DNA of 64,000 nucleotides, from assembly GCF_010367455.1 (NCBI RefSeq), contig NZ_WRPR01000072.1:1-64000 (forward strand), written 5' to 3'. Position 1 is the stretch's first letter, and each line of letters opens with the position of its first letter. The position numbers and the translations under genes were made by a program. Shown here one piece after another: positions 44,539-52,801 of the stretch. The notes under the pieces were generated by a model. It was not told where the DNA came from. It did not search any database and was given only the letters and a program-made list of their open reading frames with translations. This DNA is from Candidatus Laterigemmans baculatus (GTDB lineage: Bacteria; Planctomycetota; Planctomycetia; Pirellulales; Pirellulaceae).

Positions 44539-46310
44539 ACCGCACTCTTTGGATCCTGTCCGTTCTCTGCTTCCTGCTGCTCACGCCTCGCTCGAGCCGC
44601 GCCGATGAGCAGCCCGAGTTGCCTTGGGATTACGATCCCTACCGGGTGATGATCTGGATCGCCGGCGCCGACACCGCGCGCGTCGAGGAACACTTGCGGG
44701 AGCCGCTGCTGGAGTTTCTCGATCGCGATTTTGCCGCTCTGTGGCGGACTGACGTGGCGGCCGCACCGCGTGGTTTGACCGCCATGGCCCGCCGCGATCT
44801 GACTTCGATCACCTACGACTCTCTGACGGCGAACGATCCGGTGATCGCCCTCAAACGCGATCACGAGAACGCCGCCCGAATTCGCTTTCCGAGCGATCTG
44901 GCGGAAAAGGTCCAGCGAATCCGCGTCGCCGCCGAGCACGCCGCCGAAGTGGCCGAGCGAGGCAAAGCAGCGAGCAACCCCACGCTGCACGGGGCGGTCG
45001 CTCGGTTCGAAGCGGTCGAGGGCGATCTGCTGACGGTCCAGTCGCTGTGGTCCGAGGAAGCGACCGAGGCTGTCCTGTTGCCGCGAGGGATGGCGATCGG
45101 CTTGGAACCCGAACCCAAGCTGATCGAACTGGAGGTCGAGGGACGCGTCGGAGCGATGCTGGAGAACTACGACAAGTTCTTCTTCGTCTCGCTCGAAGAC
45201 CGTGGCATGGGAGCCGATGTCGCGGCTCGCGAACTCGATTGCCTGATGCGTTATCCGGGGCCCGAGATTCGCGAAATCGCCGGCGACGCGGAGGAGATCC
45301 CCGCAGCGATCGCTCGCGCGGTTTCGAACGCCTTTGCCCCCATGGTGCGAGTCGAAGATGTCGGCAGCCGGGAGGGTCAGGGACGCGTGCGGGCCGGGAG
45401 CCTGATCACCGCCAAGAACTCTCCTGCCGCGATCACCGTCGGCGACTATCTGCAGCCGATGATCCGCAAGAACGACCGCATGGGCGAGCCGATGTTCCTG
45501 CAGGTCATCGATTGGACCTACCTGGCCGTCACCGAGCAGAGCGACTCGAAGGTCTCGATGCAGATCCACTCCGGGCGGGCCGGAGCGCTGGCCGGTCGTC
45601 GCAACAGCCGCACCGAACGGATCGCTCTGAAAGTCCGCACCACGCGTCCTGCCACGACGCTCCGGCTGCATGCCAAGGGTGATCCCGAGTCGCCGCTCGT
45701 TGGCTACGACGTGTATGAACGCGACCTGGAGTCCGACGAGATGCGGCTGATCGGCCACACCGACTGGGACGGTCGATTGCGGGTCGAGAAAGCCGACTCT
45801 CCGATGCGGTTGCTGTACGTCAAAAACGGGGGAGCCGTCCTGGCTCGCCTGCCGCTGGTCCCGGGGCTGACCGAAATGGAGACCGCGGATCTGGTCGGAG
45901 ACGACATTCGCCTCCAGGCCGAAGCCTACATCCGAGGCGTCCAGAACGCGATCATCGACTTGGTCGCGATCCGCAGCCTGCTCGCCGCCCGCATCCGCTT
46001 GCGGCTGGAGAATGGCGAAATCGACGAAGCGACCGAATTACTCGAGGCGCTCCGCCAAGAGCCGAGCTACGAAAAGATCGCCAACGACATGGCGGTCGCC
46101 CAAACCGTGATCAAGTCGAGCAACCGCAGCGAGCAGCGGAAGATCGACACGATGTTCGGCGAGACGCGGACGCTGCTGGTCAAGCACATCAGCCCCTCGC
46201 TGATCCGCACGCTCGAAACCGAAGTGGCGGCAGCCAAAAAGAAGCCCCCTAAGGACGAGCCAGCCCCCAAAGCCGAGCCGGCTCCCAAGGACGAGGCGGA
46301 GGAAGCATAG
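44535..46310 (+). CDS. secreted protein of unknown function, operon end
   Basis: 591 residues from the ATG at 44535, which overlaps the stop of the upstream gene (ATGA); a longer in-frame start would lie inside that gene. A clear signal peptide (LWILSVLCFLLLTPRSSRA) precedes a mixed alpha/beta protein, ending in a Lys/Pro/Glu-rich tail with repeated EPAPK units. No motif I recognise. Its stop codon lies inside the hairpin repeat at 46308-46371. Confidence 0.75.
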   Translation: MNRTLWILSVLCFLLLTPRSSRADEQPELPWDYDPYRVMIWIAGADTARVEEHLREPLLEFLDRDFAALWRTDVAAAPRGLTAMARRDLTSITYDSLTANDPVIALKRDHENAARIRFPSDLAEKVQRIRVAAEHAAEVAERGKAASNPTLHGAVARFEAVEGDLLTVQSLWSEEATEAVLLPRGMAIGLEPEPKLIELEVEGRVGAMLENYDKFFFVSLEDRGMGADVAARELDCLMRYPGPEIREIAGDAEEIPAAIARAVSNAFAPMVRVEDVGSREGQGRVRAGSLITAKNSPAAITVGDYLQPMIRKNDRMGEPMFLQVIDWTYLAVTEQSDSKVSMQIHSGRAGALAGRRNSRTERIALKVRTTRPATTLRLHAKGDPESPLVGYDVYERDLESDEMRLIGHTDWDGRLRVEKADSPMRLLYVKNGGAVLARLPLVPGLTEMETADLVGDDIRLQAEAYIRGVQNAIIDLVAIRSLLAARIRLRLENGEIDEATELLEALRQEPSYEKIANDMAVAQTVIKSSNRSEQRKIDTMFGETRTLLVKHISPSLIRTLETEVAAAKKKPPKDEPAPKAEPAPKDEAEEA

Positions 46311-46371
46311 TCGCCTTTCGCTCCGCGAAAGTAGCGCGGAATCGCTACTTTCGCGGAGCGAAAGGCGACTA
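46308..46371. terminator. 29-bp perfect hairpin, CTCCGCGAAAG repeat copy 2
   Basis: Arms 46308-46336 and 46343-46371 are exact complements around the loop CGGAAT. The stop codon of the preceding gene is the first part of the left arm. It is the cleanest copy of this repeat family and is well placed to end the eight-gene operon, although no T-run follows. Confidence 0.75.
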
Positions 46372-46439
46372 AGGGTCTCCTATTCGCGGGTCAAACCCAT
46401 CGCACCCTCCCGGCGGGAGGGTGATCTCTTATCGCCCGT

Positions 46440-46808
46440 TCACTCGGGCTTGCGTCGCCAGGCGGGTTTCTTTTGCCGCGCCTTCGGATGGTGCTGGACC
46501 TGCAAGTGGGGGGCGCTTTTGGCGAGCAGCTTGGCTCCCTCGGGGCGACTGGTGCCGCGGACGACGAGGGCCCGCAGCTTGCCTTCGGCGCGCCGATAGA
46601 GCTCGTCGATCTCGAACTCGACGAACTGCCCTTTGCGTGGCGTCGCGTCGCGAGGTCCGGCAGGCTCCCACTTGGTCACGTGAAAGAAGACGTCCTCGCG
46701 GTAGTCCTCCGCTTCGATGAAGCCGTACTTGCCGCTTTCGTCGATGTGCCGGATCCGTCCCAGCCGACGACGCTGGAGGATAAAGGGCTCAGTGTTCTTT
46801 TCGGTCAT
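46440..46808 (-). CDS. cold-shock domain protein
   Basis: 122 residues. The cold-shock domain (about 15-75) has GRIRHIDESGKYGFIEAE and EDVFFHVTKW, corresponding to RNP1 (GKYGFI for K-G-F-G-F-I) and RNP2 (VFFHV). It binds single-stranded RNA or DNA and probably acts as an RNA chaperone. The C-terminal tail is basic (HHPKARQKKPAWRRK). The gene follows yqgE with a 1-base gap on the same strand, so the two form an operon. Confidence 0.85.
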   Translation of the reverse strand: MTEKNTEPFILQRRRLGRIRHIDESGKYGFIEAEDYREDVFFHVTKWEPAGPRDATPRKGQFVEFEIDELYRRAEGKLRALVVRGTSRPEGAKLLAKSAPHLQVQHHPKARQKKPAWRRKPE

Positions 46809-46809
46809 A

Positions 46810-47394
46810 TCAGTTCAGGTGAGGGTCGCACTCAGTATCGTCGACTCCGACCCAAGACGCTAGGGAATGACCGACTCCGCTGCGAACCAGATGGGGCCAC
46901 ATCGATTCATCCGCCTCAAAGACGCGATCGGCGGTGGCCGGCAGCAGGTACCAAGCCCCGGCAGCAATCTCCTTTTCCAATTGCCCGCTCTGCCACGCAG
47001 CGTGCCCGATGATCAACCGCATCGGACCGTCGGCGGTGTGCGAGACGAGTTCCTGCAGATGCTCCTTTTGAGCCGCGACATAGACGCCCGAGCCGGTCTC
47101 GGCTTCCGCCAATTTCTGCTGGGCGTGCAACGCGACGACGGGCCCCGCCATCGGCCCCCCAAAATGGATACTGCGGTTATTCGGCCGCGGAATCCGCGAT
47201 TCGCCCGCATCGAGCAGCTTCCAGAGCTCTTCCGGGCCCGGCTGCAAGGGCCGGTTGAGCAAGACGCCAATCGCCCCATCTTCATCGTGATGCATGACCA
47301 AACAGACCGATCGACCGAACAAGGGGTCGACCATGCTGGGCGACGCAACGAGCAATTTCCCCGTGAAGGAATCGGACATGGGAAGGTTTGCCAT
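46810..47394 (-). CDS. yqgE: YqgE/AlgH family protein
   Basis: 194 residues from the ATG at 47394; an ATG at 47379 gives a start closer to E. coli YqgE and is a fair alternative. UPF0301 features: FTGKLLVASPSMVDPLFGRSV, AIGVLLNRPL and FGGPM. Function is not settled in the family; AlgH has been linked to regulation in pseudomonads. First gene of a two-gene operon with the cold-shock protein. Confidence 0.9.
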   Translation of the reverse strand: MANLPMSDSFTGKLLVASPSMVDPLFGRSVCLVMHHDEDGAIGVLLNRPLQPGPEELWKLLDAGESRIPRPNNRSIHFGGPMAGPVVALHAQQKLAEAETGSGVYVAAQKEHLQELVSHTADGPMRLIIGHAAWQSGQLEKEIAAGAWYLLPATADRVFEADESMWPHLVRSGVGHSLASWVGVDDTECDPHLN

Positions 47395-47605
47395 CAAAAC
47401 CTAAAGGTAAGAGGGAAAGCACTGCCAAACTGACAGACCAAACCAATCAGTCCCTAGGAAAATCGCAAGTTGCGGACCAATGGTTGCGGCCGAGGGGACG
47501 CCACAGACGAAAAACTTTTCCCCGTCGCACCCAAATCCGCACGATTGCGCAAACCGCCAAAACCGGGCCCCGGAAAGTCCGAGCAGGTCACAGTTAAATC
47601 AGCTA

Positions 47606-47742
47606 AATCAGCCGCCACGCGATAGCCCGAATTATTCATCAGCCGCCGGGCGCTAGCCCCCGGTTCCCGAAAACGCCGTGACAACCGGACGCTAGCGCGT
47701 TGCGGCTGATGAACAATTCGCGCTGGCGCCGTCGGCTCAGGG
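47606..47742. repeat. CTAGCG palindromic repeat, copy 3, with CGGCGCTAGCC partner
   Basis: Two left-arm units (47608 and 47640) precede the complete hairpin ending TGCGGCTGATG near 47712; a CTGAGCCGACGG unit in reverse (near 47728-47742) joins on. The gap between the heat-shock genes and yqgE is thus filled by repeats and carries no gene. Confidence 0.75.
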
Positions 47743-47782
47743 TTTTTCGACCGAGCCTGACGTACCCCGCGCGCGTGCTCTT

Positions 47783-48265
47783 CTACTCGGCCTTCACCGA
47801 AATCCGTTTCGCTTGGCTGCTCTCGGACTTCGGGAGCCGCAGTTCGAGCACGCCATTGTGGTAGCGCGCATCGATCTCTTCCTCCCGCACGTTCTGCGGC
47901 AGCGTGAACGACTCGTAGAAACGACCGTACCGGCGGTAACCGTTATCTCCCTCTTTTTGCTCTTCGCGATGCTCCGCCGTCATCGTGAGCACGTTGCCGG
48001 CGAGCTTGACGTCGATTTCATCGGGTTCGAACCCCGGCAGTTCCGCCCGCACGAGGTACTCGTTCTCCTGATCGTCCCACTCGACCTGGCCGCCGATCAA
48101 CGACTGATCACCGGGGAAGCCGAGACCGGTCGCTCCTTCTTCGAGGAAGCGATCCCAGAGCTCATCGAAATCGCGGCGAAAGCGAGCCAGGGGATGGCTC
48201 TCTTCCTGCCGCCGCTTGAGCCCGCCCTGCTGTTGTTGCCGGTGCGGGAGTAATTTCTCGAACAT
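47783..48265 (-). CDS. small heat-shock protein, Hsp20 family
   Basis: 160 residues. The alpha-crystallin domain (about 58-155) contains LVRAELPGFEPDEIDV and ends with NGVLELRLPK and the typical C-terminal beta-strand; the C-terminal I-x-I anchor appears as RISVKAE. ATP-independent chaperone that holds unfolding proteins. A strong Shine-Dalgarno (AGGAGGTAA) precedes the ATG. Third and last gene of a tandem of three, likely co-transcribed. Confidence 0.92.
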   Translation of the reverse strand: MFEKLLPHRQQQQGGLKRRQEESHPLARFRRDFDELWDRFLEEGATGLGFPGDQSLIGGQVEWDDQENEYLVRAELPGFEPDEIDVKLAGNVLTMTAEHREEQKEGDNGYRRYGRFYESFTLPQNVREEEIDARYHNGVLELRLPKSESSQAKRISVKAE

Positions 48266-48322
48266 GGTTCATTACCTCCTGAACAGTTCCACAAAAGGAC
48301 ACCTTCCCCCCTCGGCGAGCCG

Positions 48323-48715
48323 TTATTCGGCTCGCACCTCAATCCGCCTCGGTCTGGCTTTCTCCGATTTCGGCAAATGGATCGTCAGCACACCGTGACG
48401 CATTTCGGCACAGATTTTCTCGACGTCGATCGACTCGCCAACGGCAAAGGTGCGGTGGTAATCTCCCACTCCATATTCCCGATAGAGAAAACTCACATTC
48501 TGCTGCCGCGGAGCCACCTTTCCATGGATCGACAACTCGCCATTTTCAAAACGAATGTCGATATCCTCTGGACCGACGCCTGGCATATCTCCGTAGAGCA
48601 CCAATCCCTCGTCCATTTCTTGGATATCGAACTGGGGCATGTACGTCGCTTGGCGAGTCGCTTCGCGCTGCGGCTTGTCTCCTCCCACTTGGGCTCGGGT
48701 CATCGCTGTAGTCAT
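48323..48715 (-). CDS. small heat-shock protein, Hsp20 family
   Basis: 130 residues. Alpha-crystallin domain with LVLYGDMPGVGPEDIDI and HGVLTIHLPKSEKARPRRIEV (split here as HGVLTIHLPKSEKARP and RRIEV). Very strong ribosome site (AGGAGGAT). Middle gene of the tandem; it is closest in layout to its upstream neighbour, which suggests duplication. Confidence 0.92.
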   Translation of the reverse strand: MTTAMTRAQVGGDKPQREATRQATYMPQFDIQEMDEGLVLYGDMPGVGPEDIDIRFENGELSIHGKVAPRQQNVSFLYREYGVGDYHRTFAVGESIDVEKICAEMRHGVLTIHLPKSEKARPRRIEVRAE

Positions 48716-48756
48716 CGCAAAATCCTCCTATATATTTTTTTAACCGAAAGTAGACT

Positions 48757-49194
48757 TTACTCCGCTTTCACCGTGATCCGCCGCGGCTTCACCTCGGGAC
48801 TCTTCGGCAAGGTTAAAGTCAGCACACCATGGCGAAATTCGGCGGAAACGTGTTCGCTGTCGACTCGGCAGGGGAGCTCAAGCATTCGGCTGTAGCTGCC
48901 TTCCTCGCGTTCTTGGCGATGCCACGTTCCCTGCGGAGTTTCGGGACGTTTCCGCTGCCCTTTAAGGCTTAGCTGATTGCCTCCCGTGACATAGATCTCG
49001 AGATCCTCGGGGCCGACGCCTGGCAACTCCGCTTCTAAGAACAAGTTGTCGTCGTCTTCCCAAAGGTTCATGGGGGGATAGGCCGGGGCCGCCAGCGGCG
49101 ATGAACGCCGATCTCCATAGCGACCAAAGACGCGGTCCATTTCATTCCGCAGCCGATTCACTTCCGCCAACGGCTCCCATCGCATCGATGCCAT
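48757..49194 (-). CDS. small heat-shock protein, Hsp20 family
   Basis: 145 residues. Alpha-crystallin domain with LEAELPGVGPEDLEI and HGVLTLTLPKSPEVKPRR. AAGGAG eight bases before the ATG. First gene of the tandem; the 180-base gap upstream to the diadenylate cyclase gene should hold the heat-responsive promoter. I see no CIRCE element there. Confidence 0.92.
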   Translation of the reverse strand: MASMRWEPLAEVNRLRNEMDRVFGRYGDRRSSPLAAPAYPPMNLWEDDDNLFLEAELPGVGPEDLEIYVTGGNQLSLKGQRKRPETPQGTWHRQEREEGSYSRMLELPCRVDSEHVSAEFRHGVLTLTLPKSPEVKPRRITVKAE

Positions 49195-49378
49195 CGCAGT
49201 CGCTCCTTAGGATCAAGGTACGGAAACCAATTGTGAGATTTTGTACGTGTGGTGCCCCACTCCTGGGTGTCACTGCAAAATTGACAGCCCGAAGGACGCT
49301 AAAGGAGAAAATAGCAAGCAGCGCGCCACTCGCTTACGAGCACCCCATCATGGTGGTTAGATTGTCAACCGCAACTGC

Positions 49379-50287
49379 TCAGAACTCCCGCCGTCGCGGA
49401 TTCCTGGGCTTTTCGATTTCGGTGACGATTTGTCCATGGCGAAAGATCGTCACCGTACCGGTCGACTCGCTGACGGTGATCGCGATCGCATTGGTCACCG
49501 AGGTGATTGCGGCGGCGGCGTGGTGGCGGGCGCCGAGCCCGTGGGGCAGGATGCACTCGACCTGCTGGGGCCCGGTTTTGAGGAGGCTGCCGCAGGTGAC
49601 GATGACGCCGTCTCCTTCGATGATGAACGCTCCGTCGATGGCCGACAGTTCCTTAGTCGTCTCCTCCAGGTTGGGGTCGAGCAGATTCCGCTCTTCGGCG
49701 GGATAACCGCGGAACGGATTGATGATCATCTGCTTGGAGAGCCGGATGACGTTGGGCGTGTCGCCGACGACGAACAAGGCGCCGACCGGCTTGCCTTCCC
49801 GCCCTTCGCTGCCGAGCTCCGCCGCGATGTCGATCACCCGCTCGATAACCTGCGGCATCACGTCGGCCGGCAGCCGCTCGTCACCATGGGTGCTGAGGCC
49901 TTCCATTCCCCATCCGACTTCGGCCACGACGATCGTGTCGAGCCGGCCGCTGTCGGAAGCTCCGGTCACACAGATGACCGTGTCGCCGCGGCGGACGACG
50001 CCGTGCGACCAGGTGAGAAACACACCCATCTTCACCAGCCCGATGCGTGTGAGATTGACGTTCGGGATCCGAATAATCCGCGCCGGGTCGAGGGCTCCGG
50101 CCGGGCTTCCCGCCCGACAGATGTAGTAAGCCTTGCTGGCCAACTCCGGGGGCAAAGGAAGCGGCTCGCAACCGAGCGCATCGGAATAGATAAAGACGGC
50201 TTGACCGCCACAAGCCTCGAAGATTGCCGAGAGGTATTGAACCAGAGCCGTGGTGATTCGCTTGGAGGTCGTTTGGCGGTCTTCCAT
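49379..50287 (-). CDS. CdaZ-type diadenylate cyclase
   Basis: 302 residues. The C-terminal DAC domain has DGA (218-220) and LGARHHAAAA (252-260), where the usual RHR triad reads RHH. The N-terminal half (about 70-190) resembles the C-terminal domain of pyruvate kinase (HGVVRRGDTVICVTGASDSG), which is the layout of CdaZ/DacZ enzymes best known from archaea. It would make c-di-AMP from two ATP. Strong ribosome site (GAGGGATGT). It lies 51 bases after a DHH/DHHA1 gene on the same strand. Confidence 0.88.
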   Translation of the reverse strand: MEDRQTTSKRITTALVQYLSAIFEACGGQAVFIYSDALGCEPLPLPPELASKAYYICRAGSPAGALDPARIIRIPNVNLTRIGLVKMGVFLTWSHGVVRRGDTVICVTGASDSGRLDTIVVAEVGWGMEGLSTHGDERLPADVMPQVIERVIDIAAELGSEGREGKPVGALFVVGDTPNVIRLSKQMIINPFRGYPAEERNLLDPNLEETTKELSAIDGAFIIEGDGVIVTCGSLLKTGPQQVECILPHGLGARHHAAAAITSVTNAIAITVSESTGTVTIFRHGQIVTEIEKPRNPRRREF

Positions 50288-50338
50288 ACATCCCTCGGGA
50301 AGAGCCTTGCTCCTCCGGGCTGCATCTTCGGGCCGCTC

Positions 50339-51481
50339 CTAGACGAGATTCCCGATGATGGCGTTTCGATCGATTAGCCGCTGCTCGCCGTCCTCGCCGC
50401 TGACCCCGCAGGCCCGCAGCCACCGCCTCCGCAGCTGGTCCTGGATGGCGGTTGGCACGCGATGGCCGGCGGCAGTGGCTGCCAATTTGCCGCCGGCTCG
50501 ATGCAGATGACCTCCCCCGTGGCCGAGGCCGCGGATCGTCTCCTGCAGCAGCAGCGTCGCGTTTCCAGCGTCGCGGGCCGTTCGTGCCGAGAGGAGTACG
50601 TCGGCGTTGAACACGGCCCCGCACAGCACTCGTTGAATTCCCTCGCAACGGATCAGCAAATCGCCCAACTCGCCAACCGTTTCGGGCCCTTCGGCGTGGG
50701 GCAGCATGCAGAACGCCGCATCGCCATAGACGAACGTGTTCTGTAAGCCCAGGACAAGGTCGCTGAAGTAGCCGCGCGTCAGCGGGGCCTCCTCGATCTC
50801 GGCCAGCACGCTAGGGTCCCCCAGCCGCGTCAACCAGGGAAGGACCGCCCGATCGATGCGTGAATACCCCCACTCGCTGCCCCGAGTCTCGGTGCGAATC
50901 GCATACAGCAGCGCCGTCGCCAAATCGCTTGGCGGCTCCAAACCCTGTTCGCGCAGGTACGTAGCCGCAATCGTGGCAGACGCCGCCACGTGCGGACGGA
51001 CGTCGAAGAACACTCGCGGCGGCTGGCCCTGCTCACCTCGATGGCCCTGCTCACCCCGGCGGCCCTTCGTCCGCCGCGAGCGATGGGCGGGGGGGTGCCC
51101 CTCCAGGGGCGCGTGGTGGTCGATCACCGCCACTGGCCGAATCGCGGCACTGCCGAGCAGGTGGTTCGTCGCTTCGAGACCACAATCGACGAGAATCGCC
51201 GCAGTTCGCTCGTCGGTACGCAGCTCGTCGAGCAACTCGATCGGCGGGCTCAGCAGCTTCACCATCTGGCGGTTCTCGGCCCGCACGATCGCCCCGCCAC
51301 CGATCAGCCGCACTGGTTTGTTGGTGCGGTTCTCGAGCAGGTACTTGATCGCCCAGCCGCTTGCAATCGCATCGGGATCAGGGTTGTCGTGCATCACCAC
51401 GACGGCGCCGCAAAACGGTTCGAGGACCGTCAACAGTTTCGCCGAGCGTTTGGTCTTCGCACCCATCGTTGCTGCGATCAT
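50339..51481 (-). CDS. DHH/DHHA1 phosphodiesterase, likely for c-di-AMP/pApA
   Basis: 380 residues from the ATG at 51481 with AGGAGG seven bases upstream; a longer in-frame start at 51544 lacks this. DHH domain with HDNPDPDAIAS and VIDHHAP, and DHHA1 with the GGGHLHRAGG signature near the C-terminus; NrnA/GdpP-like enzymes cleave oligo- or cyclic dinucleotides. Paired with the cyclase gene, it probably degrades c-di-AMP or its product pApA. Between the two domains is an insertion with collagen-like GEQGHRGEQG repeats (DNA near 51022-51082). Confidence 0.88.
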   Translation of the reverse strand: MIAATMGAKTKRSAKLLTVLEPFCGAVVVMHDNPDPDAIASGWAIKYLLENRTNKPVRLIGGGAIVRAENRQMVKLLSPPIELLDELRTDERTAAILVDCGLEATNHLLGSAAIRPVAVIDHHAPLEGHPPAHRSRRTKGRRGEQGHRGEQGQPPRVFFDVRPHVAASATIAATYLREQGLEPPSDLATALLYAIRTETRGSEWGYSRIDRAVLPWLTRLGDPSVLAEIEEAPLTRGYFSDLVLGLQNTFVYGDAAFCMLPHAEGPETVGELGDLLIRCEGIQRVLCGAVFNADVLLSARTARDAGNATLLLQETIRGLGHGGGHLHRAGGKLAATAAGHRVPTAIQDQLRRRWLRACGVSGEDGEQRLIDRNAIIGNLV

Positions 51482-51603
51482 GTGTTGTCCTCCTCGTCCC
51501 CCTTGGCAAGCTTCGATGCTTTGCCCCCTAAAGTGGCAAAGCATGTGCCACCGCTCCCCCGGAAACGTCTACGATTAGGCGACGCGAGGCTGTGGCAGAA
51601 AAT

Positions 51604-51769
51604 CCTGAGCCGACGGCGCTGGGCTCTGTCAGAAAATCTTGAGCCGACGGCGCTAGCCGCGGGTGCTGCAGCGAAAATTCCGGGCCAGCGAGGCCCGAGG
51701 CTAGCGCCTACGGCTCAAAAGACTGAAATCACTCGGTTTTCGGACAGAGGCTAGCGCCGACGGCTCAAC
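51604..51769. repeat. CTGAGCCGACGG/AGCCGTCGGCG repeat cluster
   Basis: The 330-base gap between the DHH gene and pdxH contains direct copies of GAGCCGACGGCGCT near 51607 and 51651 and inverted relatives (GGCTAGCGCC-ACGGCTC) near 51699 and 51749. Same family as the tandem at 3113-3199. No gene lies in this gap. Confidence 0.75.
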
Positions 51770-51811
51770 AGACCTCACAAAATCACGGCAAAACCTTGAG
51801 CGACGGGAACG

Positions 51812-52465
51812 ATGGCGCGGAACTACGAAGAGATGCGACGGATCTACATGAGCGGCGGAATCGACGAAGCGGAGGTCGCCGCCGACCCGGCCGAGCAGTT
51901 CCATCGCTGGTTCGCCGAAGCGCTCGACTCGTCGCCGGGGGACTGGTTCGAAGCAAACGCGATGACGCTGGCGACCTCCGACTCCTTGGGACGAGTCGCC
52001 GCCCGGATCGTGCTGCTCAAAGGCTTTGAGGGCGACTCCCCCCTCTTCTACACCAGCTACGACTCCGACAAGGGCCGGCAGCTGGCCGAGAACCCCGCGG
52101 CGGCAGTCTGTTTTTACTGGTCCCATCTGGAACGCCAGATCCGCATCGAGGGGCGCGTCGAAAAGGTCGATCCGGAACTCAGCGATCGCTACTTCCAAAG
52201 CCGCCCGCGAGGCAGCCAGCTCGGTGCCCTGGCGAGCCAGCAATCGGCGGTCGTCGCCAGCCGTCAGGTGCTCGAGGACCGCGTCGCCGAACTGGATGCC
52301 CTGTACCAAGGGCAAGAGGTTCCGCGGCCGGAGAGCTGGGGCGGCTATCGACTCCTGACCCACCGCTACGAATTCTGGCAAGGCCGCCCAGACCGAGTTC
52401 ACGATCGGATCGTGTACCTCCGCGAAGACGCCGGCGGCTGGCAGCGGAAGCGGCTCTCCCCCTAG
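51812..52465 (+). CDS. pdxH: pyridoxamine 5'-phosphate oxidase
   Basis: 217 residues, the expected length. FMN-dependent enzyme that makes pyridoxal 5'-phosphate from the pyridoxine or pyridoxamine phosphate. Family segments in order: ARIVLLKGF, FYTSYDSDKGRQLAENP, QIRIEGRVEKV, SRPRGSQLGALASQQS, and YEFWQGRPDRVHDR with the C-terminal substrate and FMN-binding arginines. A GGGA lies upstream of the ATG. Monocistronic. Confidence 0.95.
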   Translation: MARNYEEMRRIYMSGGIDEAEVAADPAEQFHRWFAEALDSSPGDWFEANAMTLATSDSLGRVAARIVLLKGFEGDSPLFYTSYDSDKGRQLAENPAAAVCFYWSHLERQIRIEGRVEKVDPELSDRYFQSRPRGSQLGALASQQSAVVASRQVLEDRVAELDALYQGQEVPRPESWGGYRLLTHRYEFWQGRPDRVHDRIVYLREDAGGWQRKRLSP

Positions 52466-52475
52466 CTCTCGCGGC

Positions 52476-52611
52476 CATAGTCGCCTTTCACTCCGCGAAA
52501 GTTGCAGTGCATAGTCGCCTTTCGCTCCGCGAAAGTTGCGGTGCATAGTCGCCTTTCGCTCCGCGAAAGTTGCGGGCCTGCGCTACTTTCGCGGAGCGAA
52601 AGGCGACTATG
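52476..52611. repeat. CTCCGCGAAAG hairpin with three tandem left arms
   Basis: The left arm (CATAGTCGCCTTTCG...GTTGC) is repeated three times with a 34-base period starting at 52476, 52510 and 52544. A single right arm follows (52580-52611). Copy 1 differs by A for G in two places. This looks like slippage expansion of the hairpin repeat found at 46308-46371. Confidence 0.85.
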
Positions 52612-52612
52612 G

Positions 52613-52697
52613 GAGCGTCCGGTTCTCACGGCATTTTCGAGAACCGGGGGCTAGCGCCCGGCGGCTGATGAATAATCCGGTCGAGCGAGTGGCGGCT
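52613..52697. repeat. CTAGCG palindromic repeat, copy 4
   Basis: Begins GCGTCCGGTTCTC directly after the preceding repeat, so its left arm is truncated; the right arm GCTAGCGCCCGGCGGCTGATG is complete. The two repeat families abut without a gap. Confidence 0.75.
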
Positions 52698-52801
52698 GGT
52701 AATCGGAGGGGCACGCCCGAACCAGCGATGAGCGACAACGGTGCTCCGGAACCCGGTACACTGTCGCCTTTCGTTTCCTGCCCCCCTGGGAGAGCTTCAC
52801 G

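Noticed and set aside
49379-50287. Diadenylate cyclase as a CBASS cyclase
   Set aside because: It is a DAC-domain enzyme (DGA and RH motifs), not a CD-NTase, and it sits with a housekeeping-type DHH phosphodiesterase.
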